64,000 nt of DNA from Bacteroidota bacterium (lineage in GTDB: Bacteria > Bacteroidota > Bacteroidia > Palsa-965). Shown here in pieces: positions 53,034 to 61,920 of this stretch (its first letter is position 1; each line of letters begins with the position of its first letter). The notes below the pieces were generated by a model. It was not told the origin of the DNA. It worked only from the letters and a program-made list of their open reading frames with translations, and searched no databases. The position numbers and the translations under genes were made by a program. The stretch lies in the NCBI GenBank assembly GCA_006218065.1, contig VBWE01000030.1, forward strand, positions 24,128 to 88,127, read 5' to 3'.

Positions 53034-53240
53034 ACGGTTCCGGTCTGAACATTTCCGACCGGATTAAAAGGGAATCCCGTGTAAAACGGGAGCTGTACCC
53101 GCAACTGTAAGCTCGTTCGTCAGCATACCGTACGAATTTGCGCCTTCTGCATACCACTGTTATTACCGTCAGGTCGAGCGGAGTCGAGACCCGGTAATAA
53201 TGGGAAGGTGGCGCCAGAGCAAGCCAGGAGACCTGCCGCA
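53034..53240 (+). ncRNA. Cobalamin riboswitch (with REP-like insertion)
   Basis: The conserved parts are AAAAGGGAATCCCGTGTAAA (core), GAGCTGTACCCGCAACTGTA, and the B12 box AAGCCAGGAGACCTGCC (53221-53237). It precedes btuB by about 105 bases and should repress it when adenosyl- or other cobalamins are abundant. The peripheral arm between the core and the B12 box is enlarged by a 41-base hairpin (53160-53200). Confidence 0.93.
53160..53200. repeat. GAGCGGAGTCGA REP-like hairpin inside the riboswitch
   Basis: TTATTACCG pairs with CGGTAATAA; between them lies TCAGG-TCGAGCGGAGTCGA-GACC. The GAGCGGAGxCGA tip also occurs in the loop of the repeat before ftsY (12791-12802). Confidence 0.75.
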
Positions 53241-53345
53241 GGCACATTTCAATTCATGCTTCGGGTAAAAAGCAGTGAATGCGAAGACTCCATGCTTCCG
53301 TTCCACTTTTTACTCCTTTTGTCAAACCTTTTAAACCATTGCACC

Positions 53346-55499
53346 ATGCAAAAGGAGAAAAAAAATGCGGCCCTGTTTTTCACGGCAGCGCTTATTTCAT
53401 GCAGTATGTCGGCGCAACAGCCCGACACGACCAAAGTTCCTGAAGTGGTTATTTCCGCCACGCGCAGCGAACAGGACCCGATGAAAGTCGGGCGAAGTGT
53501 TTCCGTTATTTCCGCGGAAGACATTAAAAAATCCGGTTTCCATACGCTGAGTGAACTGCTTTCACAGCAGGAAGGACTTTACATCGTGGGCAACGGGCAG
53601 ACTCCCGGCAGCAACCAGAGTTTGTTTACCCGCGGAGCCGCCAGCAACCAGACCTTGGTGATGGTGGACGGTGTGCGCCTGAGTGATCCTTCGACGGTGA
53701 ACAATACGGCCGATCTTTCGGAACTGTCGCTGGCCGACGTGGACCGGATCGAGATTGTGCGCGGCTCGCACAGTACAATGTACGGGTCGGCAGGCGTAGG
53801 CGGTGTGGTGAATATCATCACGCGCCGTGAGCAGGATCCCGGTTTTCATGTCAACTTTTTCGGATCGGCGGGAACCTTCGGAACTTCCACGATTGCGGCG
53901 GCGGAAAACCTGGCGCTCAATTATACCGACTCGAGCGGATTTTATGTGAACGCCGGAATTTTCAACGCGAACATCAGCGGACTGGATGCGACCGTAGATA
54001 CCGTTACCGATCCGAATGCGTTTAAAAACCGCGACCGCGACGGCTTCGACAAGATGGACATCACCGGCCGCCTCGGGTACAAAAAGAACAAACTCGACAT
54101 TTACGGCGGCATTAAAATCACGCAGCAGATCGCGGATATCGACAAGCGCGCGTATGCAGATGATGAAAATTATACGCTCGATTTTCACCGGAATTTATTC
54201 ACCTACGGCGCCACTTTCCGCCCGAACGATAAAATGGATATCCGTTTTTACGGCGGCTATTCCATGATGGAACGTTTTGCGAAAGACGATTCCTCGAAAG
54301 TGGATGCAAATGGTACGACCGATCATACTTATTTCGACGGCCTTTACAACGGTACGCAGCTCACGAATGAACTGCAGTACAACTATCACCGCAACGGCAT
54401 CGACCTGGTGGCCGGCGGCGGCATGTACGGCGAAACGATGAACAACGTTACGCATACCATCATCACGAGCTGGATGTACAACGATACCACCGACCTCGAT
54501 TCACTTGACCTGAACGTATCGACGTACAACGGGTTCCTGCGCGCCGGGCTGAACGGCGCTTTGTTCAACGACAAGTGGGAAGGCGTTTCGCTTTCGCTCG
54601 GCGCACGTTTCAATAGTCACAGCGTATTCGGAACGGCGACTACGTTCGATATCAACCCGGGCGTGCAGGTGGGCGAGGGCGGACTGCTTTACGGGGTGTA
54701 TTCAACCGGTTTCAATGCGCCTTCGCTGTACCAGATGTATGCGCCGGAAAAAGATTTTACTTCGGGCCTCACGCGCGGAAATGACAAACTCGACCCGGAA
54801 ACTTCGGTGAGCTGGGAACTCGGTTTCAAACAGCAGGTGAACGACCGTACGAAAGTATGGGCTTCCATATTTCACACCGAAGTGAAAAACCTCATCGAGT
54901 ATGTTTATCTCTGGGAAAAAAACACCTCGCTGGATTCGCTGAGTTTCCTCGATTACCGCGGCGACCGTTACCTGAACATCGGTACGATGATCACCCGCGG
55001 AGCAGAAGGCGGCATCAGCACGCAGGTGAGTGAAAAGTTTCTCTTCGGCGCCAACCTGTGTATCGTAGGCGGTAAACTGACTTATGCTTCCGAAGGAATT
55101 GACACGGCGCAAACGCACGGACATCATGTGCAGCTTTACAGCAACGGCGCATTTGCCGGGAAAGAACAGGAAACGATCGGTCTTTCACGCCGCCCGTCAT
55201 CCGCTTCGCTCAACCTGAGTTACATGCCCTGCAAACCGCTCACACTTCGTGCCGATCTGCGTTACGTGGCGGCCCGCGGCGATATTTATTACGAACCGCT
55301 GCTCGGACCTTTCGGCGCTTTGGGGACAACGGCCGTGGAAGATTACAGCCTGATCGATCTTTCACTTCGCTATAAATTCAAAAAGTTCGCCACGGCCATG
55401 CTCCGCGTGGAAAACCTGCTCGACAAGGAATACAGCGAGATCAACGGTTTCACAACACGCGGACGCGGGTTTTATGTGGGACTGCGTTTTGAGATGTAA
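53346..55499 (+). CDS. btuB: TonB-dependent vitamin B12 receptor
   Basis: A 717-residue outer-membrane receptor; ATG 53346 gives a signal peptide ending SMSAQ. TonB-box/plug motifs follow: PEVVISATRSEQDP, FTRGAASNQTLVMVDGVRLS, VDRIEIVRGSHSTMYGSAG and GGVVNIITR. The C-terminal barrel ends GRGFYVGLRFEM with the terminal aromatic strand. Unlike the receptor at 14 kb it lacks the regulatory-like domain, as in BtuB. The riboswitch upstream and the DUF6580 and DUF71 genes downstream support cobalamin or corrinoid uptake. Confidence 0.93.
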   Translation: MQKEKKNAALFFTAALISCSMSAQQPDTTKVPEVVISATRSEQDPMKVGRSVSVISAEDIKKSGFHTLSELLSQQEGLYIVGNGQTPGSNQSLFTRGAASNQTLVMVDGVRLSDPSTVNNTADLSELSLADVDRIEIVRGSHSTMYGSAGVGGVVNIITRREQDPGFHVNFFGSAGTFGTSTIAAAENLALNYTDSSGFYVNAGIFNANISGLDATVDTVTDPNAFKNRDRDGFDKMDITGRLGYKKNKLDIYGGIKITQQIADIDKRAYADDENYTLDFHRNLFTYGATFRPNDKMDIRFYGGYSMMERFAKDDSSKVDANGTTDHTYFDGLYNGTQLTNELQYNYHRNGIDLVAGGGMYGETMNNVTHTIITSWMYNDTTDLDSLDLNVSTYNGFLRAGLNGALFNDKWEGVSLSLGARFNSHSVFGTATTFDINPGVQVGEGGLLYGVYSTGFNAPSLYQMYAPEKDFTSGLTRGNDKLDPETSVSWELGFKQQVNDRTKVWASIFHTEVKNLIEYVYLWEKNTSLDSLSFLDYRGDRYLNIGTMITRGAEGGISTQVSEKFLFGANLCIVGGKLTYASEGIDTAQTHGHHVQLYSNGAFAGKEQETIGLSRRPSSASLNLSYMPCKPLTLRADLRYVAARGDIYYEPLLGPFGALGTTAVEDYSLIDLSLRYKFKKFATAMLRVENLLDKEYSEINGFTTRGRGFYVGLRFEM

Positions 55500-55502
55500 T
55501 TT

Positions 55503-55586
55503 CAAAAAAGCAAAGGGCAAAATGCAAAAAACAAAATAGTGTATAAGAAGAATTGCTTTTTGCTTTTGCCCTTTGCTTTTTATTAA
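55503..55586. repeat. Hairpin repeat, GCAAAGGGCAAA word
   Basis: Left arm 55503-55536 (AAAAAAGCAAAGGGCAAAAT), right arm 55553-55586 (TTGCTTTTTGCTTTTGCCCT). The same word family occurs at 12715 and 24161. It sits between btuB and the DUF6580 gene, inside what should be one operon. Confidence 0.8.
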
Positions 55587-55598
55587 AGCGACACATGC

Positions 55599-56168
55599 AT
55601 GAAAAACAAAACAGAAATCCGTTTCAGCGTACTTGTCCTGCTGATCCTGCTCGCGGCATTCAGCCGGGTGGTTCCGCACATGGCGAACTTTTCGCCGCTC
55701 GGCGTGATCGGTTTGTTCGGTGCGGCATATTTCAGTCGCGCATGGCAGGCTTTTTTGGTGCCGATTGCTGCGACCTGGCTGAGCGACCTGTTCATCAATA
55801 ATGTGATTTACGCGCAGTATTACCCGGAGTTCACCTGGTTTTATCCCGGCTTTTACTGGCAGTACGGAAGTTACCTGCTGATCACCGCCTTCGGTTTGCT
55901 GCTGTTCCGGAAAAATGTTTCCGTGGTCCGCGTTGCCGGAGGAGCGCTGACTTCGGGCGTGCTGTTTTTTCTCATCACCAATTTTGCCTGCTGGACGGGC
56001 AGCACGGTGTATGCGCAAAACTTCGGCGGATTAATGACCTGTTACGCTGCCGGAATTCCATACTATAAAGGAACTTTGCTCGGCGATTTGTTTTATTCGG
56101 GCGTGCTTTTCGGCGGATACTATTTTCTGCAGGCGCGTTTTCCCGTGCTGCGTACTGAAAAAAGATGA
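55599..56168 (+). CDS. DUF6580 family membrane protein (ECF S-component-like)
   Basis: A 189-residue protein with five or six hydrophobic helices, for example FSVLVLLILLAAFSRVVPHM and GALTSGVLFFLITNFACW. It carries the DUF6580 pattern RxxPHxxNFSPLGVIGLFGAA. The shape recalls substrate-binding components of ECF vitamin transporters. Its place between btuB and a DUF71 gene downstream of a B12 riboswitch makes inner-membrane corrinoid transport a good hypothesis. It ends in a 4-base overlap with the DUF71 gene. Confidence 0.8.
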   Translation: MKNKTEIRFSVLVLLILLAAFSRVVPHMANFSPLGVIGLFGAAYFSRAWQAFLVPIAATWLSDLFINNVIYAQYYPEFTWFYPGFYWQYGSYLLITAFGLLLFRKNVSVVRVAGGALTSGVLFFLITNFACWTGSTVYAQNFGGLMTCYAAGIPYYKGTLLGDLFYSGVLFGGYYFLQARFPVLRTEKR

Positions 56169-56833
56169 AAACAGTTATTCTCTGGACGGGCGGAAAAGAC
56201 AGTTGCATTGCATTTCATGAAGCGGTGAAAGCCGGCCACGAGGTGCAATGCCTCGCTACTTTCGCCCCGGAGCAGCCCGATTTCCTGGCGCATCCGCTGG
56301 ATGCTGTGAAATTGCAGGCTGCAGTAACCGGTATTCCGCACCGGCAGATGACCGTTACTGCGCCGTACAAAACAAGTTATGTCGAACAACTCCGGCTATT
56401 GAAAACAGAACTCGGCACGGAACAGGTCGTAACCGGCGATATCGACGAAGTGGACGGCTGCGCAAACTGGATGGAAACCTGCTGCGCAGAAGCAGGTATT
56501 ACACTCTGGCGCCCGCTCTGGAAAATGAATCGCCGCGAAGCGATGCAAAAACTGGACGAACATAAAATCCGTTTTCTCATTTCCTGCGTGATGCCCGACA
56601 GGCTTGGCCCGGAATGGGTGGGAAGAGAATTCGGCGCGGGGAATTACGAAGCATTGCTGAACGAATCCGTGCAGAAAAATTTCGATCTCTGCGGCGAAAA
56701 CGGCGAGTATCATTCGCTGGTGATCGATGCGGCGCTTTACCGAAAAAAAATCCTGCCGAAAGAAATGACAACGGGCAACCGGAATGGTTTTAGTCACCTG
56801 CTTGTTTCGCGTTGGGAAACGGTCGTGAAATAA
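56165..56833 (+). CDS. DUF71/COG2102 ATP-pyrophosphatase (B12-linked subgroup)
   Basis: A 222-residue PP-loop protein: WTGGKDSCIAFHEAVKAGHE (ATP-binding PP motif), GDIDEVDGCANWMETCC, and a C-terminal GENGEYHSLVIDA motif of the diphthine-ammonia ligase family. Bacteria lack diphthamide, so the ligase name does not fit. Comparative genomics had predicted that a bacterial DUF71 subgroup acts in B12 salvage. Here the gene is translationally coupled (ATGA) to DUF6580 in a riboswitch-linked operon. The reaction is unknown. Confidence 0.85.
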   Translation: MKTVILWTGGKDSCIAFHEAVKAGHEVQCLATFAPEQPDFLAHPLDAVKLQAAVTGIPHRQMTVTAPYKTSYVEQLRLLKTELGTEQVVTGDIDEVDGCANWMETCCAEAGITLWRPLWKMNRREAMQKLDEHKIRFLISCVMPDRLGPEWVGREFGAGNYEALLNESVQKNFDLCGENGEYHSLVIDAALYRKKILPKEMTTGNRNGFSHLLVSRWETVVK

Positions 56834-56880
56834 AGTAGCTGCGTACTGTGAGCGTTTCTTCGTATTCCTGTTCTGGAATA

Positions 56881-57013
56881 ATCTTCACCGCAGAGACGCC
56901 GGGACGCAGAGTTTACGCAGAGGTATTTCTCTGCGGCGGAGCATGTGCGGCCTGTCCGCCGTACAACTCTGGCAGGCGGGCTGACTCAGCGTCTCCGCGC
57001 CTGCGGTGAAGAT
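56881..57013. repeat. Hairpin repeat, ACCGCAGAGACGC word
   Basis: ATCTTCACCGCAGAGACGCC (left) pairs with GCGTCTCCGCGCCTGCGGTG and AAGAT (right). The inner loop contains CTCTGCGGCGGAG-type words. It lies between the ends of the DUF71 gene and speA (convergent). Confidence 0.75.
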
Positions 57014-57025
57014 TCCGCAAAAGCT

Positions 57026-58432
57026 CTAGTACCCTAACGTTTTCAGCATGGATTTGTAGCTCTGCTCTTTGGCAAAAAGGCGCGTGGTGATTTCGCCGTC
57101 CTCGTCGCGATCGATCAGTACGTGCTTGGGTGCGGGGATGAGGCAATGCTGGATGCCGCCGTATCCGCCCAGCGATTCCTGGTACGCGCCGGTATGGAAG
57201 AAACCGATATACAACGGTTCTTTTTCGCTCGGTGAAACGCGCGGCAGGTACACGTTGTTGGCGTGCGCTTCCGTATTGTAATAATCCATGCTGTCGCAGG
57301 TCATGCCGCCCAGGTTCACGGGCTGGTATTCGCGTTCCCAGTGATTGATGGCGAGCAGGATGAAACGCTGGTTGATGCCCCAGGTATCCGGAAGCGTGGT
57401 GATGAACGAACTGTCGATCATGTACCAGAGTTCGCGGTCGTTCTGCAGTTTCTGGTCAATAACCGAATACAGCGCCGCGCCGCTTTCACTCACCGTGAAC
57501 GAGCCGAACTCCGTAAAAATATTCGGCTCCGGGATATCGTGGTTGTCGCAGAAGTTTTTGATCTGCGAAATAATTTCTTCGATCATGTATTCGTAATCGT
57601 ATTCGAAACCGAGCGAGGTTTTGATCGGCATGCCGCCGCCGATGTTGATCGAGTCGAGTTCCGGGCAGATTTTTTTCAACTCCCAGTACACTTTCAGCGC
57701 TTTGGCCAGCTCGGTCCAGTAGTAAATCGTGTCCTTGATCCCGGTATTGATGAAGAAGTGCAGCATCTTCAGCTCGAAACGCGGGTTGCTCTGGATCTTT
57801 TCCTTGTAATAGTCAACGATGTCCCTGTGCCGGATACCCAGGCGCGAGGTGTAAAACTGGAAATTCGGTTCTTCTTCTGAAGCGATGCGGATACCGAGTT
57901 TCACTTTCGCGGCTTTGGCGTGCTTGGCGTAATATTCGATCTCGCCCTTGCCGTCGAGCACCGGGATCAGGTTTTCGAAGCCTTCGTTGATGAGTTCGGT
58001 AATGTTCTGCTGGTACTGCTTGCGCTTGTAGCCGTTGCAGATGATGTATTTCGTCTTCTCTATTTTCCCTTGTTTGATCAGCTCTTTCAGGATCGGGATA
58101 TCAAAAGCGGATGATGTTTCGATATGCACATCGTTTTTCAGCACTTCATCCAGCACAAAGGAAAAGTGCGAGCTTTTTGTGCAGTAACAGTAAGTATAAG
58201 TACCTTTGTAATCCACCTTGGCCATGGCCACGTTGAAATAACGTTTTGCTTTCTGTATCTGCGAACCGATTTTTGGCAGATAGGTGATTTTGAGCGGCGT
58301 ACCGTATTTCTTGATAATCTCCATCAGGGGAATATCATTGAAAAACAGCTCATCATCCGCTACATGAAAGCCTTCCTGCGGAAAGTTGAACGTTTGCGCG
58401 ATCAATTGCTGGTAGGTGTTGTCCATGCTCAT
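57026..58432 (-). CDS. speA: Arginine decarboxylase (fold III, PLP-dependent)
   Basis: A 468-residue protein of the alanine-racemase-like decarboxylase fold. The likely PLP lysine is in YCYCTKSSHFSFVL, followed by IETSSAFDIPILKEL, HFFINTGIKD, INIGGGMPIKTS and the active-site Cys in GGMTCDSMDYYN. It is shorter than E. coli SpeA (658) and matches the Bacteroidota type. It makes agmatine for polyamines. Divergent from an arginase gene, which competes for the same substrate. ATG 58432 or 58426 are both possible. Confidence 0.88.
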   Translation of the reverse strand: MSMDNTYQQLIAQTFNFPQEGFHVADDELFFNDIPLMEIIKKYGTPLKITYLPKIGSQIQKAKRYFNVAMAKVDYKGTYTYCYCTKSSHFSFVLDEVLKNDVHIETSSAFDIPILKELIKQGKIEKTKYIICNGYKRKQYQQNITELINEGFENLIPVLDGKGEIEYYAKHAKAAKVKLGIRIASEEEPNFQFYTSRLGIRHRDIVDYYKEKIQSNPRFELKMLHFFINTGIKDTIYYWTELAKALKVYWELKKICPELDSINIGGGMPIKTSLGFEYDYEYMIEEIISQIKNFCDNHDIPEPNIFTEFGSFTVSESGAALYSVIDQKLQNDRELWYMIDSSFITTLPDTWGINQRFILLAINHWEREYQPVNLGGMTCDSMDYYNTEAHANNVYLPRVSPSEKEPLYIGFFHTGAYQESLGGYGGIQHCLIPAPKHVLIDRDEDGEITTRLFAKEQSYKSMLKTLGY

Positions 58433-58468
58433 AGTCAATCCGGGTTACTTACATTGATATGTGAAGGG

Positions 58469-58489
58469 CAAAAGTAAGTAACTTACTTT
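58469..58489. promoter_or_regulatory. speA -7 box overlapped by a 19-bp palindrome
   Basis: On the minus strand TACTTTTG (58476-58469) is an exact TAnnTTTG. AAAGTAAGTAACTTACTTT (58471-58489) is a perfect palindrome with a central A. A further ACTTAC half-site lies at 58447-58452. Candidate operator shared by speA and the divergent arginase gene. Confidence 0.6.
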
Positions 58490-58514
58490 ATACTTAATGT
58501 TAATTTTTGAGCTT

Positions 58515-59468
58515 ATGAGAGCCTTCAAAAAGATAAAATTCATAGAAGTCAAGTCCGAAATCGGGGCGGGAACCCGCGGCGCCAGTATGGGGCCCGATGC
58601 CATCAAGATAGCCGCCCTGGACTACGGAAGCACGATGTTCCGCCAGATCGAGTCGGTAGAAGTGAAGAACGAGAATGCCCTGCTTTTCGAGTCCCCGGGC
58701 AGCCCGTATGCCAAGCGCATCAAGGGAATGATCCTGATGTATGAGCGTATTACCACCGAGATCAAGAAAACGCTGCAGTCCAATGGTTTCCCGATCGTAC
58801 TGGCCGGGGATCACAGTACTGCCGGGGGAACCATTGCCGGCATCCGCGCAGCCTACCCGAAGCAGCGACTCGGGGTGATCTGGATCGATGCCCATGCCGA
58901 TCTCCATTCGCCTTACACCACACCTTCGGGCAACCTTCACGGCATGCCGATAGCTGCCTCGCTGGCCGAAGACAACCTGCCCAACCGGGTAAATAAGCCG
59001 GATAAAGAGACCGCGGAATTGTGGAATGCCCTGAAAAGGATAGGCGGTATTTCGCCCAAAATCCAGTACCGCGACCTGGTTTATATAGCCGTCCGTGATG
59101 TGGAACCGGAGGAAACATCCCTGCTCAAGAAGCATAATGTGAAGATGTTCACGGCCAACGAAGTCAAACGGAACGGCGTGGAACGTATCGCCCGCGATGC
59201 CCTGGCTTACCTGAATCACTGCAACCTGATTTACATTTCCTTCGATGTGGACAGCATGGATTCGTCCATTTCCAAGGGCACCGGGACGCCCGTCCGCAAC
59301 GGAATCACCGAAAAAGAAGCGGGATCTTTGCTCGTCCGGCTCATCCAGAACGAAAAAGTATGCTGTTTCGAGGTCTGCGAAGTGAACCCGACCCTGGATA
59401 AAGAGAACCTGATGGCCGAGAATACCTTCGAAATCCTGCAAAAAGTGGTAAGCCAGTTGATTAACTAA
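58515..59468 (+). CDS. Arginase family protein
   Basis: A 317-residue ureohydrolase. Metal-binding motifs are LAGDHSTAGG, WIDAHADLHSPYTTPSGNLH and ISFDVDSMDSS. SGNLHGMP and GTPVRNGIT are closer to arginase than to agmatinase. It should hydrolyse arginine to ornithine and urea with a dinuclear Mn site. ATG 58515 is preferred to 58497, which adds six hydrophobic residues. Its divergence from speA and the argS gene downstream group three arginine-consuming enzymes. Agmatinase activity on the SpeA product cannot be excluded from sequence alone. Confidence 0.88.
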   Translation: MRAFKKIKFIEVKSEIGAGTRGASMGPDAIKIAALDYGSTMFRQIESVEVKNENALLFESPGSPYAKRIKGMILMYERITTEIKKTLQSNGFPIVLAGDHSTAGGTIAGIRAAYPKQRLGVIWIDAHADLHSPYTTPSGNLHGMPIAASLAEDNLPNRVNKPDKETAELWNALKRIGGISPKIQYRDLVYIAVRDVEPEETSLLKKHNVKMFTANEVKRNGVERIARDALAYLNHCNLIYISFDVDSMDSSISKGTGTPVRNGITEKEAGSLLVRLIQNEKVCCFEVCEVNPTLDKENLMAENTFEILQKVVSQLIN

Positions 59469-59474
59469 AATATT

Positions 59475-59586
59475 TACCGCAGAGGCGCGGAAGAAAATCT
59501 GTTTTACAGGGTCTTCGCTAATCGACGACTCAGTCGTCGACTAGCTGAGTCTATTTAAAGACGACTAATTGCGTCTTCGCGGTGAA
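59475..59586. repeat. Hairpin repeat before argS
   Basis: TTTACCGCAGAGGCGC pairs with GCGTCTTCGCGGTGAA. Inside, TCGACGACT-C-AGTCGTCGA is a perfect hairpin followed by CTAGC, which recalls the centre of the element at 7364-7468. It occupies nearly the whole gap between arginase and argS. Confidence 0.7.
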
Positions 59587-59603
59587 GAAAAGGAATACAG
59601 ACT

Positions 59604-61397
59604 ATGCAATCATTAGAATCCCTGCTGTCGCTGAAAACAGCAGAAGCCGTGAAAACGCTCTTCAATAAAGAGATCGACCCCGCAACGGTTACTTTCCAGA
59701 AAACAAATAAGGATTTCGAAGGCGATATTACGCTGGTTGTTTTCCCGTATGTGAAGCTGGCGGGCAAAGGGCCGGAGGATACCGGGAAACTGATCGGTGA
59801 ATACCTGCAGCAGAACAGCGGGATCGTGGATCACTTTAACGTGGTCAAAGGCTTCCTGAACTTAGTCATCGGCCAGTCCTTCTGGCTCGACTGCTTTGCA
59901 GAACTGAGCAAGGACGATGCTTTCGGGACTATGAAAGCCGGAGAGCGGGCTCCTTTCATTATGGTGGAGTACAGTTCACCCAATACCAATAAGCCGCTTC
60001 ACCTCGGCCATGTGCGGAACAACCTGCTGGGCTATTCGGTAAGTAACCTGCTTAAGGCTGCCGGGAACAAGGTAATGATGGTGAACCTGGTGAACGACCG
60101 GGGTATTCACATCTGCAAAAGCATGCTGGCCTGGCAAAAATGGGGAAACGGCGAAACGCCGGAGTCTTCGGGCATTAAAGGCGATCATTTGGTGGGGAAA
60201 TACTACGTGGAGTTTGATAAACATTACAAACAGGAAATCAAATCGCTGGTAGCAGAAGGGCAGAAAGAGGAAGAAGCGGAGAAGAATGCCCCATTAATAC
60301 ACGAAGCCCAGCAAATGCTCCGCGACTGGGAAGCCGGCAAAGAAGAAGTGATAGCACTCTGGAAAAAAATGAACGGCTGGGTGTACGATGGTTTTAAAAT
60401 CAGTTACAAAAAACTCGGCGTCAGTTTCGATAAAACCTATTACGAATCGGATACGTACCTGCTCGGCAAAAACATCGTGGAAAAGGGACTTGCCTCCGGC
60501 GTACTGCAGAAACGTCCGGACGGCGCGGTGATCATCGACCTCACGGCCGACAAACTGGATCAGAAAGTGTTGCTCCGCAGCGACGGTACTTCGGTGTACA
60601 TGACGCAGGACCTCGGCACGGCGGAAGAACGGCACAAGGAATTTCCGTTCGACAAGCATATTTACGTGGTCGGCAACGAGCAGGAATATCATTTCAAGGT
60701 GCTGAAAATTGCGCTGAAACGACTGGGCAACGACTGGGCCGAAGGCCTGCACCACCTGTCGTACGGCATGGTGGAACTTCCCGAAGGAAAAATGAAATCG
60801 CGCGAAGGAACTGTCGTGGATGCGGATGATTTGGTAGATGAAGTTTGCCTCGAAGCGCAGCAGATGGCGGAAGAGCGCGGCCTGATCGATGAAATGACGG
60901 ATGAAGAAAAATCGAATTTGTACCGCATGGTCGGCATGGGTGCGCTGAAGTATTTCATCCTCAAAGTCGATCCGAAAAAAACGATGCTCTTCAATCCCGC
61001 GGAAAGCGTGAAACTCGAAGGCGATACCGGCCCGTTTATTCAATACGCGTACGCGCGGACGAGACAAGTGAAAACCAAAGTGGGTGAAGAAGGAAGCATG
61101 AGCGCGGCAACGTACAAACTATCGCTTCATCCGAAGGATAAAGAACTGATGCGTTTGTTGTATTTCTTCCCCGCACAGGTAAAAGAGGCCGCCGAAAGCT
61201 ACAGCCCGGCCGTGATTGCGGCATACGCATACGAACTGGCGAAGCTGTACAACTCCTGGTACCACGATACGCCGCCCATCATCAAGGAAACCGACCCGGT
61301 GATGAAATCGTACCGTGCGTTGCTTTCGCTCGTCACCGGCCGCACCATCAAAACCGCGCTGGGCCTGCTGGGGATCGAGGTGCCGGAAAAGATGTAA
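59604..61397 (+). CDS. argS: Arginine--tRNA ligase
   Basis: A 597-residue class I synthetase. The Arg-N domain is at the N-terminus, HIGH appears as NKPLHLGHVRNN, the KMSKS region as GKMKSREGTVV, and the C-terminal DALR anticodon-binding domain is around FIQYAYARTRQV. It charges tRNA-Arg. The length and motif order are standard, and it stands as a single gene behind a repeat element. Confidence 0.96.
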   Translation: MQSLESLLSLKTAEAVKTLFNKEIDPATVTFQKTNKDFEGDITLVVFPYVKLAGKGPEDTGKLIGEYLQQNSGIVDHFNVVKGFLNLVIGQSFWLDCFAELSKDDAFGTMKAGERAPFIMVEYSSPNTNKPLHLGHVRNNLLGYSVSNLLKAAGNKVMMVNLVNDRGIHICKSMLAWQKWGNGETPESSGIKGDHLVGKYYVEFDKHYKQEIKSLVAEGQKEEEAEKNAPLIHEAQQMLRDWEAGKEEVIALWKKMNGWVYDGFKISYKKLGVSFDKTYYESDTYLLGKNIVEKGLASGVLQKRPDGAVIIDLTADKLDQKVLLRSDGTSVYMTQDLGTAEERHKEFPFDKHIYVVGNEQEYHFKVLKIALKRLGNDWAEGLHHLSYGMVELPEGKMKSREGTVVDADDLVDEVCLEAQQMAEERGLIDEMTDEEKSNLYRMVGMGALKYFILKVDPKKTMLFNPAESVKLEGDTGPFIQYAYARTRQVKTKVGEEGSMSAATYKLSLHPKDKELMRLLYFFPAQVKEAAESYSPAVIAAYAYELAKLYNSWYHDTPPIIKETDPVMKSYRALLSLVTGRTIKTALGLLGIEVPEKM

Positions 61398-61762
61398 GTC
61401 TGCAGTACTTTCTGTTTTCCATTTTTTTACCGCGGAGCCGCCGGGAACGCTGAGCCAACCCCACATCCTCTGCCGCAGAGATTGTAATGCCCTGCGCTTT
61501 TAATTTTAACGACGGTACGACAAAAGGTTTGCCGATCGGCGGATATGACCATACGGATACGCTGCGCTGCCTGCGCAGGCAGCCTTTCTTCAATATCGGG
61601 CTTTCGCGTTTGGCGCGCCGCCCGGCCGGGAAAGACTAAGTTCCGGCCACTGTTCACAAATCCCTGTTTATAACTGCCTGTCGCCGAACGGAAACCGCGG
61701 TGACACATTCCCTAAACTTGTTCAGGATTTATCCCCCGGTACTAAGGACCTGGAAACTACTT

Positions 61763-61804
61763 CCGCTCTCTTTCGCCTTGCGCGGGAGAGAGCGGGCCGG
61801 GGTC
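61763..61804. repeat. CCGCTCTC hairpin repeat
   Basis: CCGCTCTCT pairs with AGAGAGCGG around a 15-base tip and is followed by GCCGGGGTC. Related in layout to the element at 3767. Confidence 0.6.
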
Positions 61805-61823
61805 TGAACTTGGCGTTTTTCGT

Positions 61824-61920
61824 TTGACAAATGTAAAATGACAAATTTCAAATGATAAAGTCCAAAGTGTTATCGTTATGACTTTTTCATTTGTTATTTG
61901 GCATTTTACATTTGAAATTC
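61824..61920. repeat. Hairpin repeat, AAATGACAAATTT word
   Basis: Left arm 61824-61860 (GACAAATGTAAAATGACAAA), right arm 61884-61920 (CATTTGTTATTTGGCATTTT). It ends 9 bases before the ATG of the substrate-binding protein gene. Confidence 0.75.

Noticed and set aside
56165..56833. Annotation as diphthine-ammonia ligase
   Set aside because: Bacteria lack diphthamide on EF-G, so the ligase name comes only from the shared fold; the B12 context is more telling.
58500..59441. 313-codon minus-strand ORF opposite the arginase gene
   Set aside because: Antisense shadow of a gene with intact metal-binding motifs.
61427..61708. 93-codon minus-strand ORF in the argS downstream gap
   Set aside because: It runs through several repeat elements, with no signal, motif or partner gene.
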